Shown here in pieces: positions 53,872 to 61,915 of a stretch of DNA of 64,000 nucleotides. The DNA comes from JBBAEV01 sp041655735 (GTDB lineage Bacteria; Bacillota_I; Bacilli_A; RF39; UBA660), in the NCBI GenBank assembly GCA_041655735.1, contig JBBAEV010000001.1, positions 6,204 through 70,203 of the forward strand, given 5' to 3'. Each line of letters starts with the position of its first letter. The first letter of the stretch is position 1. The notes beneath the pieces were generated by a model. The model was not told the DNA's origin. It made no database searches and saw only the letters and a list, made by a program, of their open reading frames with translations. The position numbers and the translations under genes were made by a program.

Positions 53872-54435
53872 ATGATATATCAAAACAAAATAAAAAAACA
53901 AATTGATAAAAAGGATAATTATGCTAATAGAGGTATGAGTCTAGAAGATGATATTAATATAACTAATGAATATTATTTAATAAATGATATTGCAGTTATT
54001 TATAAAAAACCGACACCAATAAAAATAACTAAAGTAGATTATCCATCGCGAAATAAGGCAAAAATAAAAGAGGCTTTTTTTAAATTACCATCAACTACTG
54101 ATTATAATGGGGTGTACAAAGGAAAATATATTGATTTTGAAGCTAAACAAACAAATTCTAAAACTTCTTTTCCTTTAGATAATATTCACAAACATCAAAT
54201 TGAACACATAAAAAAAGTAATTAGTCATGGTGGTATTGCTTTTTTAATAATTAGATTTTGTTTATTAAATAAAACATTTATTTATATGGGAAAAGATTTA
54301 CTGAATTATTTAGAAAAAGAAAAAAGAAAATCAATTCCATTAAATGAATTTAAAGAAAAAGGTTATGAAATAAAAATAAAGTATAATCCAAGAATAGATT
54401 ATTTAAATATTCTTGAAAAATATATGGAGGTATAA
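53872..54435 (+). CDS. recU: Holliday junction resolvase RecU
   Basis: 187 residues. Cuts four-way junctions in recombination and is linked to chromosome segregation. Nuclease residues are kept: GMSLEDDINITNEYY near the N-terminus, then YNGVYKGKYIDFEAKQTN (Asp-x-Glu-x-Lys type site) and HKHQIEHIKKVISHGGIAF. Its stop is 2 bases from ponA, the conserved recU-ponA operon. A TATAAT (53846-53851) precedes an AAAGGTGGTTAT ribosome binding site. Confidence 0.95.
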   Translation: MIYQNKIKKQIDKKDNYANRGMSLEDDINITNEYYLINDIAVIYKKPTPIKITKVDYPSRNKAKIKEAFFKLPSTTDYNGVYKGKYIDFEAKQTNSKTSFPLDNIHKHQIEHIKKVISHGGIAFLIIRFCLLNKTFIYMGKDLLNYLEKEKRKSIPLNEFKEKGYEIKIKYNPRIDYLNILEKYMEV

Positions 54436-54437
54436 AA

Positions 54438-57335
54438 ATGGCACGTAAAAGAAAAAGTAAATTAAATCTTAAAAATAAGAAAATTAAACTTACAATTGCT
54501 ATTATAGGAGCTTCAATTTTAACTTTATTAGTAATTACTTTAGGATGGTTCTGGAGTATTTTATTACTAGGAATAATTGTTTTAATACCATTAATATTAA
54601 AATCTAGTAATAAAATTAAAAATGTATTTAAAAAACCCAAACATACAAAAAGAAAAAGTAAAAATCATAGAAATAAGAAAAAGAAAAAAAGAACACTAAA
54701 AATAGTTTTATTAATAATGTTATTTTTAGGTCTTATTGGATTATTAAGTGTTATTGGAGTAATGATATATGTTGCATCTACTTCTCCAGAATTTGATCCA
54801 AACAATTTATATACAAAAGAAACTACCATTATATATGATAGCGAAAACAATGTTATCGCAGAATTAGGATTAGAAAAAAGAGAAAATATTAGTTTTAATA
54901 AACTTCCTCAAGTATTAATAGACGCGATTATCGCAACTGAAGATTCAAGATTCTATCAACACAATGGTTTTGATTTACCTCGTTTTTCTAAAGCAACCAT
55001 GGGTCAATTAACTGGTAATAGTGAAGCTGGTGGTGGTTCCACCTTAACAATGCAGGTTGTTAAAAACGCATTTACTTCATTTGATCAAACAATAGTCCGT
55101 AAACTAACTGATATATATATGGCTATATTTAAATTGGAAAAAAATTATACTAAAGAAGAGATAATTGAATTCTATGTTAACACTCCATATCTTGGTGGTG
55201 GATCTTATGGTGTTCAACAAGCATCACGTACATATTTTGATAAGTCAGTATCAGAATTAAACTTAGCGGAAGCAGCTTTAATTGCGGGCCTCTTTCAATC
55301 TCCAGGAGCTTACGATCCATTTTTGTATCCAGATAAAGCAGAAAACAGAAGAGGAACTGTTTTATACCTAATGAAAAGACATGGCTATATTACTCAAGAA
55401 CAATATGACATAGCTAAAGCTATCACCATTACTGATATGATTAAAGGGCAAAAAAATAAATCTTTAGAATATCAAGGATATATTGATGTAGTTATCGACG
55501 AAGTCATTAAAAAATCAAATGAAGAATATAATCCATATGACACATCAATGGAAATATATACTAATATGGTTAAATCTAAACAAGATCATGCTAATAAAAT
55601 TATAAATGGTGAAGCATATAAATTCCGTAATGATACTATTCAAACTGGTTTTGCGGTTACGGAAACTAAAACAGGAAAGGTCGTAGCTATTGGCGCCGGA
55701 CGTAATAGGGATGGCGAAAGAAAATGGAACTATGCAACTATGATCAAAAGGCAACCAGGCTCAACAGCTAAACCATTATTTGATTATGGACCAGCTTTTG
55801 AATTCAGTAACTGGTCCCCAGCTACTCCCGTTTTAGATGAACCAACTACTTATAGTGATGGTAAACCAATAAATAACGCTGATGGTAAATATTTTGGATT
55901 AATAACAGCTCGTCAAGCTTTAAAAGGTTCAAGAAATATTCCAGCATTAAATACTTTTAAACAAATGGATAATAAGAGTATTGTGGCTTTTGTTACTAGT
56001 TTAGGGATTAAACCAGAAATATCAAATGACAAAGTTCATGAAGCTCATGCTATTGGAGGTTTCAATGGTGTGTCTCCACTAGAAATGGCTGGTGCTTACT
56101 CTGCTTTTTCAAATGGTGGATATTATATTCAACCATATACTGTTTCAAAAATAGTCTTAAAAGAAACTGGTGAAACAATTGAATATAAACCTCAAAAAGA
56201 AAGAGTAATGAAAGACACTACTGCTTTTCTAATAACCGATATATTAAAAGGAAAAAGCATAAACGGAGTCCCTGTTTCTCATAAAACTGGAACTAGTAAT
56301 CTTGATAGCAAGAGAGAAAAAGAACTTGGCCTTCCAGCTAATACTGTACCCGATGCTTGGGTAGTTGGATATAGTCCTGATTATGCTATCGCTATGTGGT
56401 ATGGTTATGACGAAACAACTAAAGAACATTATATGACTACATCAGTTGCTTGGTCTGATAGAATGCCATTATTTAATGCTATCGCTAAAGGCATTATTAA
56501 AAAAGCAGAAGCAACTAAATTTCCTGGATGTAAAAATGTACATCGAGTAACCATAGAAAAAGAAACAATTCCTGCGATGCTTCCTAGTCAATTCACTCCT
56601 GATGATATGAAATTTTCTGATTATTTTATCAAAGGAACTGAGCCAGTAGAAGTTTCTCCTCGTTATTCTCAATTTGATGATGTCGCAAATTTAGACGGAG
56701 AATATAACAGTAGTTCAAACCAAGTAACTTTAACATGGAATGAAATTGATCTTCCAAATCACTTAACCACTGATTATTTAGATAATTATTATGCAAATGC
56801 ATATGGTAAATTCAAAGATAAATATTTAACTAGTCGTTTAAATTATGATAAAAATAAAATGGGTATTATTGGTTATAATATTTATTCAAAAAATAAAACA
56901 ACAGGAGCTTTAACTTTATTAGGTTTTACTACTAATAATTCATATACTTATACTGTTTCCAGTAGTATTAATTCTATAACCTATGTGGTTAAAACAGCAT
57001 ATTCAAAATATAAAAATAATCAAAGTAATGGTAGTGAAATAACCTTATCAATTGAAAATAATATATATTTTAATATAAGTTTAAATGGTAGTAAAAACAT
57101 CCTTGTTCCTATAGGATCAAAGTATGAGGATAATGGATTTGAATATACTGTATTAGATGATGGGATTAATGTAACAGAATCAGCTTCTACTGCTGAATAT
57201 ACAATCCTTCCAAATAAAAGTACTGTATCTGGTATTGCTGTTGATACTAGCGTTACTGGCCTATATGTTATTAAATACATCGTTAGTTATGGTGGGCAAT
57301 CTGAAAAAATTGAAAGAAATGTTACAGTACAATAA
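54438..57335 (+). CDS. ponA: Class A penicillin-binding protein (PBP1a type)
   Basis: 965 residues, both transglycosylase and transpeptidase, builds peptidoglycan. Basic cytoplasmic N-terminus; hydrophobic helices near 18-55 and 86-112, the latter the main anchor. GT51 domain has IIATEDSRFYQHNGFD and GGSTLTMQVVKN. The transpeptidase has STAK in RQPGSTAKPLFDYG, SRN in KGSRNIPA, and KTGT in SHKTGTSN. Two extra C-terminal beta domains follow: FN3-like (about 745-865) and a DUF5011/Ig-like end (GSKNILVPIGSKYEDNGFEY). Stop lies at a bidirectional hairpin before nth. Confidence 0.96.
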   Translation: MARKRKSKLNLKNKKIKLTIAIIGASILTLLVITLGWFWSILLLGIIVLIPLILKSSNKIKNVFKKPKHTKRKSKNHRNKKKKKRTLKIVLLIMLFLGLIGLLSVIGVMIYVASTSPEFDPNNLYTKETTIIYDSENNVIAELGLEKRENISFNKLPQVLIDAIIATEDSRFYQHNGFDLPRFSKATMGQLTGNSEAGGGSTLTMQVVKNAFTSFDQTIVRKLTDIYMAIFKLEKNYTKEEIIEFYVNTPYLGGGSYGVQQASRTYFDKSVSELNLAEAALIAGLFQSPGAYDPFLYPDKAENRRGTVLYLMKRHGYITQEQYDIAKAITITDMIKGQKNKSLEYQGYIDVVIDEVIKKSNEEYNPYDTSMEIYTNMVKSKQDHANKIINGEAYKFRNDTIQTGFAVTETKTGKVVAIGAGRNRDGERKWNYATMIKRQPGSTAKPLFDYGPAFEFSNWSPATPVLDEPTTYSDGKPINNADGKYFGLITARQALKGSRNIPALNTFKQMDNKSIVAFVTSLGIKPEISNDKVHEAHAIGGFNGVSPLEMAGAYSAFSNGGYYIQPYTVSKIVLKETGETIEYKPQKERVMKDTTAFLITDILKGKSINGVPVSHKTGTSNLDSKREKELGLPANTVPDAWVVGYSPDYAIAMWYGYDETTKEHYMTTSVAWSDRMPLFNAIAKGIIKKAEATKFPGCKNVHRVTIEKETIPAMLPSQFTPDDMKFSDYFIKGTEPVEVSPRYSQFDDVANLDGEYNSSSNQVTLTWNEIDLPNHLTTDYLDNYYANAYGKFKDKYLTSRLNYDKNKMGIIGYNIYSKNKTTGALTLLGFTTNNSYTYTVSSSINSITYVVKTAYSKYKNNQSNGSEITLSIENNIYFNISLNGSKNILVPIGSKYEDNGFEYTVLDDGINVTESASTAEYTILPNKSTVSGIAVDTSVTGLYVIKYIVSYGGQSEKIERNVTVQ

Positions 57336-57364
57336 AAGACAAGAATAATTAATTCTTGTCTTTT
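57334..57364. terminator. Bidirectional terminator between ponA and nth
   Basis: AAAAGACAAGAAT pairs with ATTCTTGTCTTTT around a short A/T loop; T-runs on both strands. Serves the two convergent operons. Confidence 0.85.
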
Positions 57365-57981
57365 TCATTACATATATCTTTTAATAAACAATTATTGCAT
57401 TCTGGCTTTTTAGCCTTACAATGGTATCTTCCAAATAAAACCATTTGATGATGCACCTTAGACCAATATTTTTTATCAATAATTTTCATCAATTTTTTTT
57501 CTATTTTAAATTCGTTGTCACTTTTTAAAACTAACCCTAATCTCTTACTGACTCTTTTAACATGAGTATCAACTGCAATACTAGGTTCTTTAAATAGAAC
57601 ACTAGTTACCACATTAGCTGTTTTTATTCCAATACCCTTTAATTTCATTAACTCTTTTTTATCATTAGGAACTATTCCTTTATACTTTATAATCAAATCC
57701 TGTGCTATTTCTTTTATATAATAAGCTTTACGATTATAAGTTCCAATTGCCCTAATTATTTTTTTAATATCCTTTTCATCTGCCCTATTTAAATCTTTTA
57801 AAGTAGGATACCTTATAAAAAGCTTATTAGTAACTGAATTAACCCTTCTATCAGTTGTTTGAGCACTAAGCATTACCGCTATTAATAATTCATAATCCTT
57901 ATTATAATTAAGCTCTGTAGCTGGATTTGGAAATTTAGAATCTAATACTGTTAGTAATAACGCTACTTTTTTATTCATCAT
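57349..57981 (-). CDS. nth: Endonuclease III (DNA glycosylase/AP lyase)
   Basis: 210 residues. Removes oxidised pyrimidines. HhH motif with catalytic Lys (LKGIGIKTANVVTSVLF), catalytic Asp in SIAVDTHVKRVSKRLGL, and the [4Fe-4S] loop C-x6-C-x2-C-x5-C near the C-terminus (CKAKKPECNNCLLKDIC). Its start lies inside the last codons of dnaD (11-base overlap), the conserved dnaD-nth pair. Confidence 0.96.
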   Translation of the reverse strand: MMNKKVALLLTVLDSKFPNPATELNYNKDYELLIAVMLSAQTTDRRVNSVTNKLFIRYPTLKDLNRADEKDIKKIIRAIGTYNRKAYYIKEIAQDLIIKYKGIVPNDKKELMKLKGIGIKTANVVTSVLFKEPSIAVDTHVKRVSKRLGLVLKSDNEFKIEKKLMKIIDKKYWSKVHHQMVLFGRYHCKAKKPECNNCLLKDICNEKDKN

Positions 57982-58618
57982 CCTCTAACCAATTATAATC
58001 AAATAATTCAACTTCCTGTTTTTTATTATATTCTTTTTTATAATCTTGTATTTTTTTAACAGTATCCAAACCTTTTTTTTGCCATTCATATAAAATTTTA
58101 TCAATATAACGTAAATTAGAAACATGATTATATGAAGCCTCTTTTAATCCCTCTAATATTATTTCTTCAGCAAAATTATCAGAAAACCATCCTCCTATAA
58201 TTTCATATTCCATTGGTGATAAAGTTCTTCCAAATTCCTTTTCAAACTTTTCATAAATACCATTGCTACTCTCTTCTTTCTTTTCTTCACCAATCATCAT
58301 AATTGATAACTTTTCATAAAAAGGAGCTAAATCTAAATACTCTTCCATAATTCCTTTATTATTTTTTTCAACTTTTATATTAATTAACTTTTTATTACTT
58401 AATCTTTCTATTAAACTTAAAATATCACTTTTATTTAGATTTATTTTCTCACTTAACAAGGCTACGTCATATATAAATTTATCTCCTTCATTAATAAGTC
58501 CTAAAAATAAGATAAATTCCTCATCTTCTAATCCTAAGGCTTTATAATTACTTAATAAAAAACTAGGAATCACAATATTTCCTTTTTTTAATGCATTTAT
58601 TAAATTATTTGTTTTCAC
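57971..58618 (-). CDS. dnaD: DNA replication protein DnaD
   Basis: 215 residues. Acts with DnaB, DnaI and PriA in helicase loading. N-terminal winged-helix DDBH1 domain (IPSFLLSNYKALGLEDEEF, then LLSEKINLNKSDILSLIERL) and C-terminal DDBH2 domain (FEKEFGRTLSPMEYEIIGGW, then LRYIDKILYEWQKKGL). The YxxxIxxxW motif for DNA binding is present as YIDKILYEW. The start is GTG at 58618 after GTAGGTGGTTTA. Overlaps nth. Confidence 0.94.
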   Translation of the reverse strand: MKTNNLINALKKGNIVIPSFLLSNYKALGLEDEEFILFLGLINEGDKFIYDVALLSEKINLNKSDILSLIERLSNKKLINIKVEKNNKGIMEEYLDLAPFYEKLSIMMIGEEKKEESSNGIYEKFEKEFGRTLSPMEYEIIGGWFSDNFAEEIILEGLKEASYNHVSNLRYIDKILYEWQKKGLDTVKKIQDYKKEYNKKQEVELFDYNWLEDDE

Positions 58619-58626
58619 TAAACCAC

Positions 58627-59070
58627 CTACTTCTCTATAGTTATTACTTTTATATTTTTTCCATCAATCGCATCATAATAATAATACATATAATTATCTT
58701 TATTATTAACTTTCACTTCATAGATAAATCCATCATCATACCCAAACACCATCTCATAATTATTAGTAAATTTCTTCTTTATATTTTTTTCATCATATAA
58801 ATCATTTATTTTTATTTCATCAATAACTTTTTCATTTTCATCTATTATAGCATACCACTCTACATTATTCACTTCAAATTCAACTACAAAATAAGTATTA
58901 TTTCCATAATAATAACTTATATTATTTATTTTATCATAATTTAAAGAAAGATTATCATTTAATTTATTAAACACCTCTACGGTATTTTCATTACCCTTTT
59001 TTACTATATTAAATATTAATAAAAAGACAATAACTAAGATTATTAAAATAATAACTAAGATTTTCTTCAT
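58627..59070 (-). CDS. YpmB-like (DUF5590) membrane-anchored protein
   Basis: 147 residues. N-terminal membrane anchor (ILVIILIILVIVFLLIFNI) and an extracellular domain rich in Tyr, Asn and Asp with two repeated PepSY-like blocks (YYYGNNTYFVVEFEVNNVEWYA and, later, FIYEVKVNNKDNYMYYYYDA, split here by linker). This, and its position beside dnaD-nth-recU-ponA, matches YpmB of B. subtilis. Its role is not well known. AGGTGATACT precedes the start. Confidence 0.75.
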   Translation of the reverse strand: MKKILVIILIILVIVFLLIFNIVKKGNENTVEVFNKLNDNLSLNYDKINNISYYYGNNTYFVVEFEVNNVEWYAIIDENEKVIDEIKINDLYDEKNIKKKFTNNYEMVFGYDDGFIYEVKVNNKDNYMYYYYDAIDGKNIKVITIEK

Positions 59071-59113
59071 AGTATCACCTAGTATTATTATACCTGTTAA
59101 AACGATATAAATA

Positions 59114-59143
59114 AAACACTTTTATTAAAGTGTTTTATTTATA
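59114..59143 (-). terminator. Terminator after cca
   Basis: AAAACACTTT/AAAGTGTTTT hairpin followed by ATTTAT on the minus strand, next to the cca stop. Confidence 0.7.
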
Positions 59144-60226
59144 TTTATTTATTACAAATTTTTTTATTTCTTTTTCATCATTATTTAGTTCTTTTAATAT
59201 TATTTTCTTTTCTATTTCTTCTATTAAATCTTTAATCCAAACTCCTTTTTCTTTATTTAATTCTTTACATATATTATCAATATCAATTAATATGTTTTTT
59301 TTACTTTTTATTGGCAAAGACATATAATAATTAACTAATTTTTTAGTATTTTTTCCTTTTATTTTAGAAGCTAATTGAAAAATATATAATCCATAATTAT
59401 ATAACGTAAAAATATCTAACTTCATATTCAAAACTTCTCTTATTTTAGATATTAAATCTCTTTCTGTTTTCTTAAAAGGCCATTTGAAAATATCAATATT
59501 TAATTGAGCCCATATTCCTAACATATCATTAGTAATAGTAATGTTTTTCACATTAGATATCCCTAATAATTTATCAATATTATACTTACATAATAAATCT
59601 AAGCCATATTTTACATTGCTGCTAATAAACATATGATTAAGTTCATATTTAATACGAGTATAAGATAATTTTTTTATTAATGAGCTATACTTCATAATAG
59701 CTTTTTCTGTTTCTTCTTCAAGAGTAAAATCAAGTACTGTCGCAAAACGAATAGCCCTAAGAATTCTAAGACTATCTTCTGATAGTTTTTGGTTGGGATC
59801 TCCTACTACTCTTATTAATTTGTTATTAATATCGTTAATACCATTAAATTTATCAATAATAGTACCATCTTTATCCATACACAACGTATTAATAGTAAAA
59901 TCACGGCGTTTTAAATCTTCATCTAAAGAATTAATGTACTTTATTTCTACAGGGTTCCTATTATTTTCATACTTTATTTCTTTTCTAAAAGTAGTTATTT
60001 CAAAATCTATTCCTTTATACCTAAGACTAACTGAGCCATATTCCTTACTATCTAATTTTACATTATTAAACATTCTTTGAATTTCCATTGGCTTAGCATT
60101 AGTACATATATCCACATCAATAGATTCTCTATTTAAATATATATCACGAACAAAGCCTCCTACTATATAGGCCTTATAACCATTATCTTCTATTATTTTT
60201 AATAACTCTTTAGATATTTCTAACAT
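59135..60226 (-). CDS. cca: CCA tRNA nucleotidyltransferase
   Basis: 363 residues. Adds or repairs the 3' CCA of tRNAs. Class II nucleotidyltransferase head: YIVGGFVRDIYLNRESIDVDI (metal-binding DxD), then FGSVS-like KEYGSVSLRYKG, RRDFTINTLCMDKDG and EDSLRILRAIRFAT. The C-terminal helical body is shorter and diverged. GTAGGAGGATAT precedes the start. The Bacillus neighbour of cca differs; here it is downstream of hup. Poly(A) polymerase activity cannot be excluded from sequence. Confidence 0.93.
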   Translation of the reverse strand: MLEISKELLKIIEDNGYKAYIVGGFVRDIYLNRESIDVDICTNAKPMEIQRMFNNVKLDSKEYGSVSLRYKGIDFEITTFRKEIKYENNRNPVEIKYINSLDEDLKRRDFTINTLCMDKDGTIIDKFNGINDINNKLIRVVGDPNQKLSEDSLRILRAIRFATVLDFTLEEETEKAIMKYSSLIKKLSYTRIKYELNHMFISSNVKYGLDLLCKYNIDKLLGISNVKNITITNDMLGIWAQLNIDIFKWPFKKTERDLISKIREVLNMKLDIFTLYNYGLYIFQLASKIKGKNTKKLVNYYMSLPIKSKKNILIDIDNICKELNKEKGVWIKDLIEEIEKKIILKELNNDEKEIKKFVINKYK

Positions 60227-60245
60227 ATATCCTCCTACCTACCCA

Positions 60246-60271
60246 AAAAAAAAGCCTTAGGCTTCTTTTTT
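60246..60271 (-). terminator. Terminator after hup
   Basis: AAGCCT/AGGCTT hairpin with flanking A and T runs of seven to nine bases (AAAAAAAG before and TTTTTTTTT after on the minus strand). Confidence 0.8.
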
Positions 60272-60274
60272 TGA

Positions 60275-60547
60275 TTAGTTAACCGCGTCTTTTAATGCGC
60301 TTCCAGCTTTGAATCCAACTGCTGTTCTAGCTGGGATCTTAACTTCTGCGCCTGTTTGTGGGTTACGTCCCATACGTGCAGCTCTCTTACTAGTTTTAAA
60401 TGTTCCAAAACCCACTAGAGATACTTTGTTACCTTTCTTTAAAGATCCTGTTACTGCACCTACAAATGCATCTAATGCACGAGTTGCGTCAGCTTTTGTT
60501 AGTCCAGCTTGTGTTGCCATAGCTTCTACTAATTCTGCTTTGTTCAT
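60275..60547 (-). CDS. hup: DNA-binding protein HU
   Basis: 90 residues. Histone-like dimer that bends [23 protein letters not shown] at the start, [20 protein letters not shown] (beta-arm base) and [20 protein letters not shown] (arm tip and return). The frame opens at 60556, but GAGAGGTGAAAAAA marks ATG 60547. It follows spoIVA on the same strand, the spoIVA-hbs order of Bacillus, with a terminator between. Codons are noticeably less AT-rich, typical of a highly expressed gene. Confidence 0.97.
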   Translation of the reverse strand: MNKAELVEAMATQAGLTKADATRALDAFVGAVTGSLKKGNKVSLVGFGTFKTSKRAARMGRNPQTGAEVKIPARTAVGFKAGSALKDAVN

Positions 60548-60657
60548 TTTTTTCACCTCTCCAAAGATTTTCTATAAACATAACACATAGTATGTTTACA
60601 AATAATACGATATCACTTTTAACCAGTAAAATCAAGCAAATTGGTGAAAAATACCTA

Positions 60658-60684
60658 AAAAATGGCTATTTATAGCCATTTTTT
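60658..60684 (-). terminator. Terminator after spoIVA
   Basis: AAAAATGGCTA/TAGCCATTTTT hairpin with a 5-base loop, beginning at the spoIVA stop and running into TTTTTAGG on the minus strand. Confidence 0.85.
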
Positions 60685-61831
60685 ATAAGATAATCGCAAT
60701 TAATCCACCAGAACCCTTATTTATTATCTTACCTAATGTCTTTTGTAGTTTATATCTTACATTATCAGGCATTAACGATAATTTTGCTTGTATACCTTCT
60801 TGTACTATTACATCTAAACTTCTACCAAATATTTCTGACTTCCATATATTATTAGGTTCTGCTTCATAATCTTTCATTAAATAATTCATTAATTCTTTGC
60901 TTTGAAGTTCACTACCTATAATAGGTTCAAATGTACTTTCTACATCAACCCTTATCATATGTATAGAAGGTGCGACTGCTTTTAACTTAACTCCATATCT
61001 ACTACCTTGTCTTATTATTTCTGGGGTGTCTAATTTCATATCAGAAAGTGTTGGTGTAGCTATTCCATATCCTGCCTGTTTTACCATCTTTAAAGCACCC
61101 TTAATTTGATCATATTCATATTTAGCTTCATTATACTCTTGAAATAAATTAAGTAGTTCTGCCCTATTTTCTACATTAATACCAATAATATCTTTTAACA
61201 CTTCATTATATAAATGATTAGGTGCATACAAATTAATTGTTACTTCTCCTGTTGCGGTATTAATATCTGATAAAATTGCTTTTGTAATATATTCTGAATC
61301 ATTAAAATGATTAGTAATAGTTTCAACATCTCTTAATTTGTCTATTTCTACTACACTTTCTTTTATCTTTTCTATATATATTTTTTTAAGCCAATGATTA
61401 TGATTTAATACCGCAATCCATTCTGGCATATTAACATTTACTTCTAACACTGGAAATTCAAATAAAGCCTCTCTTAAAATATTAAAAATATCTCTTTCTC
61501 CCATTTGTTCAATACTAATTGGAAGAACTGGTACATTATGTTTTTCTTTTAATTCTTCAGCTAATTGTTCTGTATCAGGCATCATAGGATGAGCACTATT
61601 TAAAAGTACTATAAATGGTTTCCCTATTTCTTTTAATTCACTAATTACCCTATCTTCTGCTTCTCTATAATCCATTCTAGGTATTTCTCCTATTGAACCA
61701 TCAGTAGTAACCACTATTCCTATTGTTGAATGATCTTTAATAACTTTTTCAGTACCAAGTTCTGCAGCCTCTATAAAAGGAATATCTTCATCATACCAGG
61801 GAGTAGTTGCGAAATAGATACCTAATCTCAA
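60683..61831 (-). CDS. spoIVA: Stage IV sporulation protein A, 3' portion of an interrupted gene
   Basis: SpoIVA is an ATPase that polymerises on the forespore surface as the base of the spore coat. From TPWYDEDIPFIEAAELGTEK to the conserved end GSGGLIAIIL, about 373 residues match B. subtilis SpoIVA residues 120-492 without a gap in length. The first ~119 residues, with the P-loop (GxxxxGKS), are not here. Codons before TPWY (TTG at 61831 then RLGIYFA) do not resemble SpoIVA and have no ribosome binding site, so the TTG is not a true start. A large serine recombinase gene abuts the break in the same direction. Upstream codons 61832-61867 stay open to a TAG. It is a split gene, possibly rejoined by excision. 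Confidence 0.93.
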   Translation of the reverse strand: MRLGIYFATTPWYDEDIPFIEAAELGTEKVIKDHSTIGIVVTTDGSIGEIPRMDYREAEDRVISELKEIGKPFIVLLNSAHPMMPDTEQLAEELKEKHNVPVLPISIEQMGERDIFNILREALFEFPVLEVNVNMPEWIAVLNHNHWLKKIYIEKIKESVVEIDKLRDVETITNHFNDSEYITKAILSDINTATGEVTINLYAPNHLYNEVLKDIIGINVENRAELLNLFQEYNEAKYEYDQIKGALKMVKQAGYGIATPTLSDMKLDTPEIIRQGSRYGVKLKAVAPSIHMIRVDVESTFEPIIGSELQSKELMNYLMKDYEAEPNNIWKSEIFGRSLDVIVQEGIQAKLSLMPDNVRYKLQKTLGKIINKGSGGLIAIIL

Positions 61832-61915
61832 CTTTCCCTTTAAATACCTGGAATTGTTGAGGTATCCCTATCACTCACGCAAAGCATACCCCCAGTCTAT
61901 GTAAAAGAGATACCC
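61805..61915. repeat. Junction region with ATACC-type repeats, candidate attachment site
   Basis: Between the recombinase stop and the first recognisable spoIVA codon the plus strand has five related hexamers in the same orientation: ATACCT (61818), ATACCT (61844), GTATCC (61862), ATACCC (61886) and ATACCC (61910, running just into the recombinase stop region). The last three are exactly 24 bases apart. An att half-site and binding repeats for the recombinase are expected at such a place. The crossover point itself cannot be fixed without the other junction. Confidence 0.45.

Noticed and set aside
54350..54640. 96-codon minus-strand frame over the recU-ponA junction
   Set aside because: Shadow of the hydrophobic N-terminus of ponA and the end of recU; no ribosome binding site.
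61829..61831. TTG as a genuine start for a short SpoIVA
   Set aside because: No ribosome binding site, the first residues do not match SpoIVA, and such a protein would lack the ATPase P-loop. The frame is also open further upstream, as expected for a junction.
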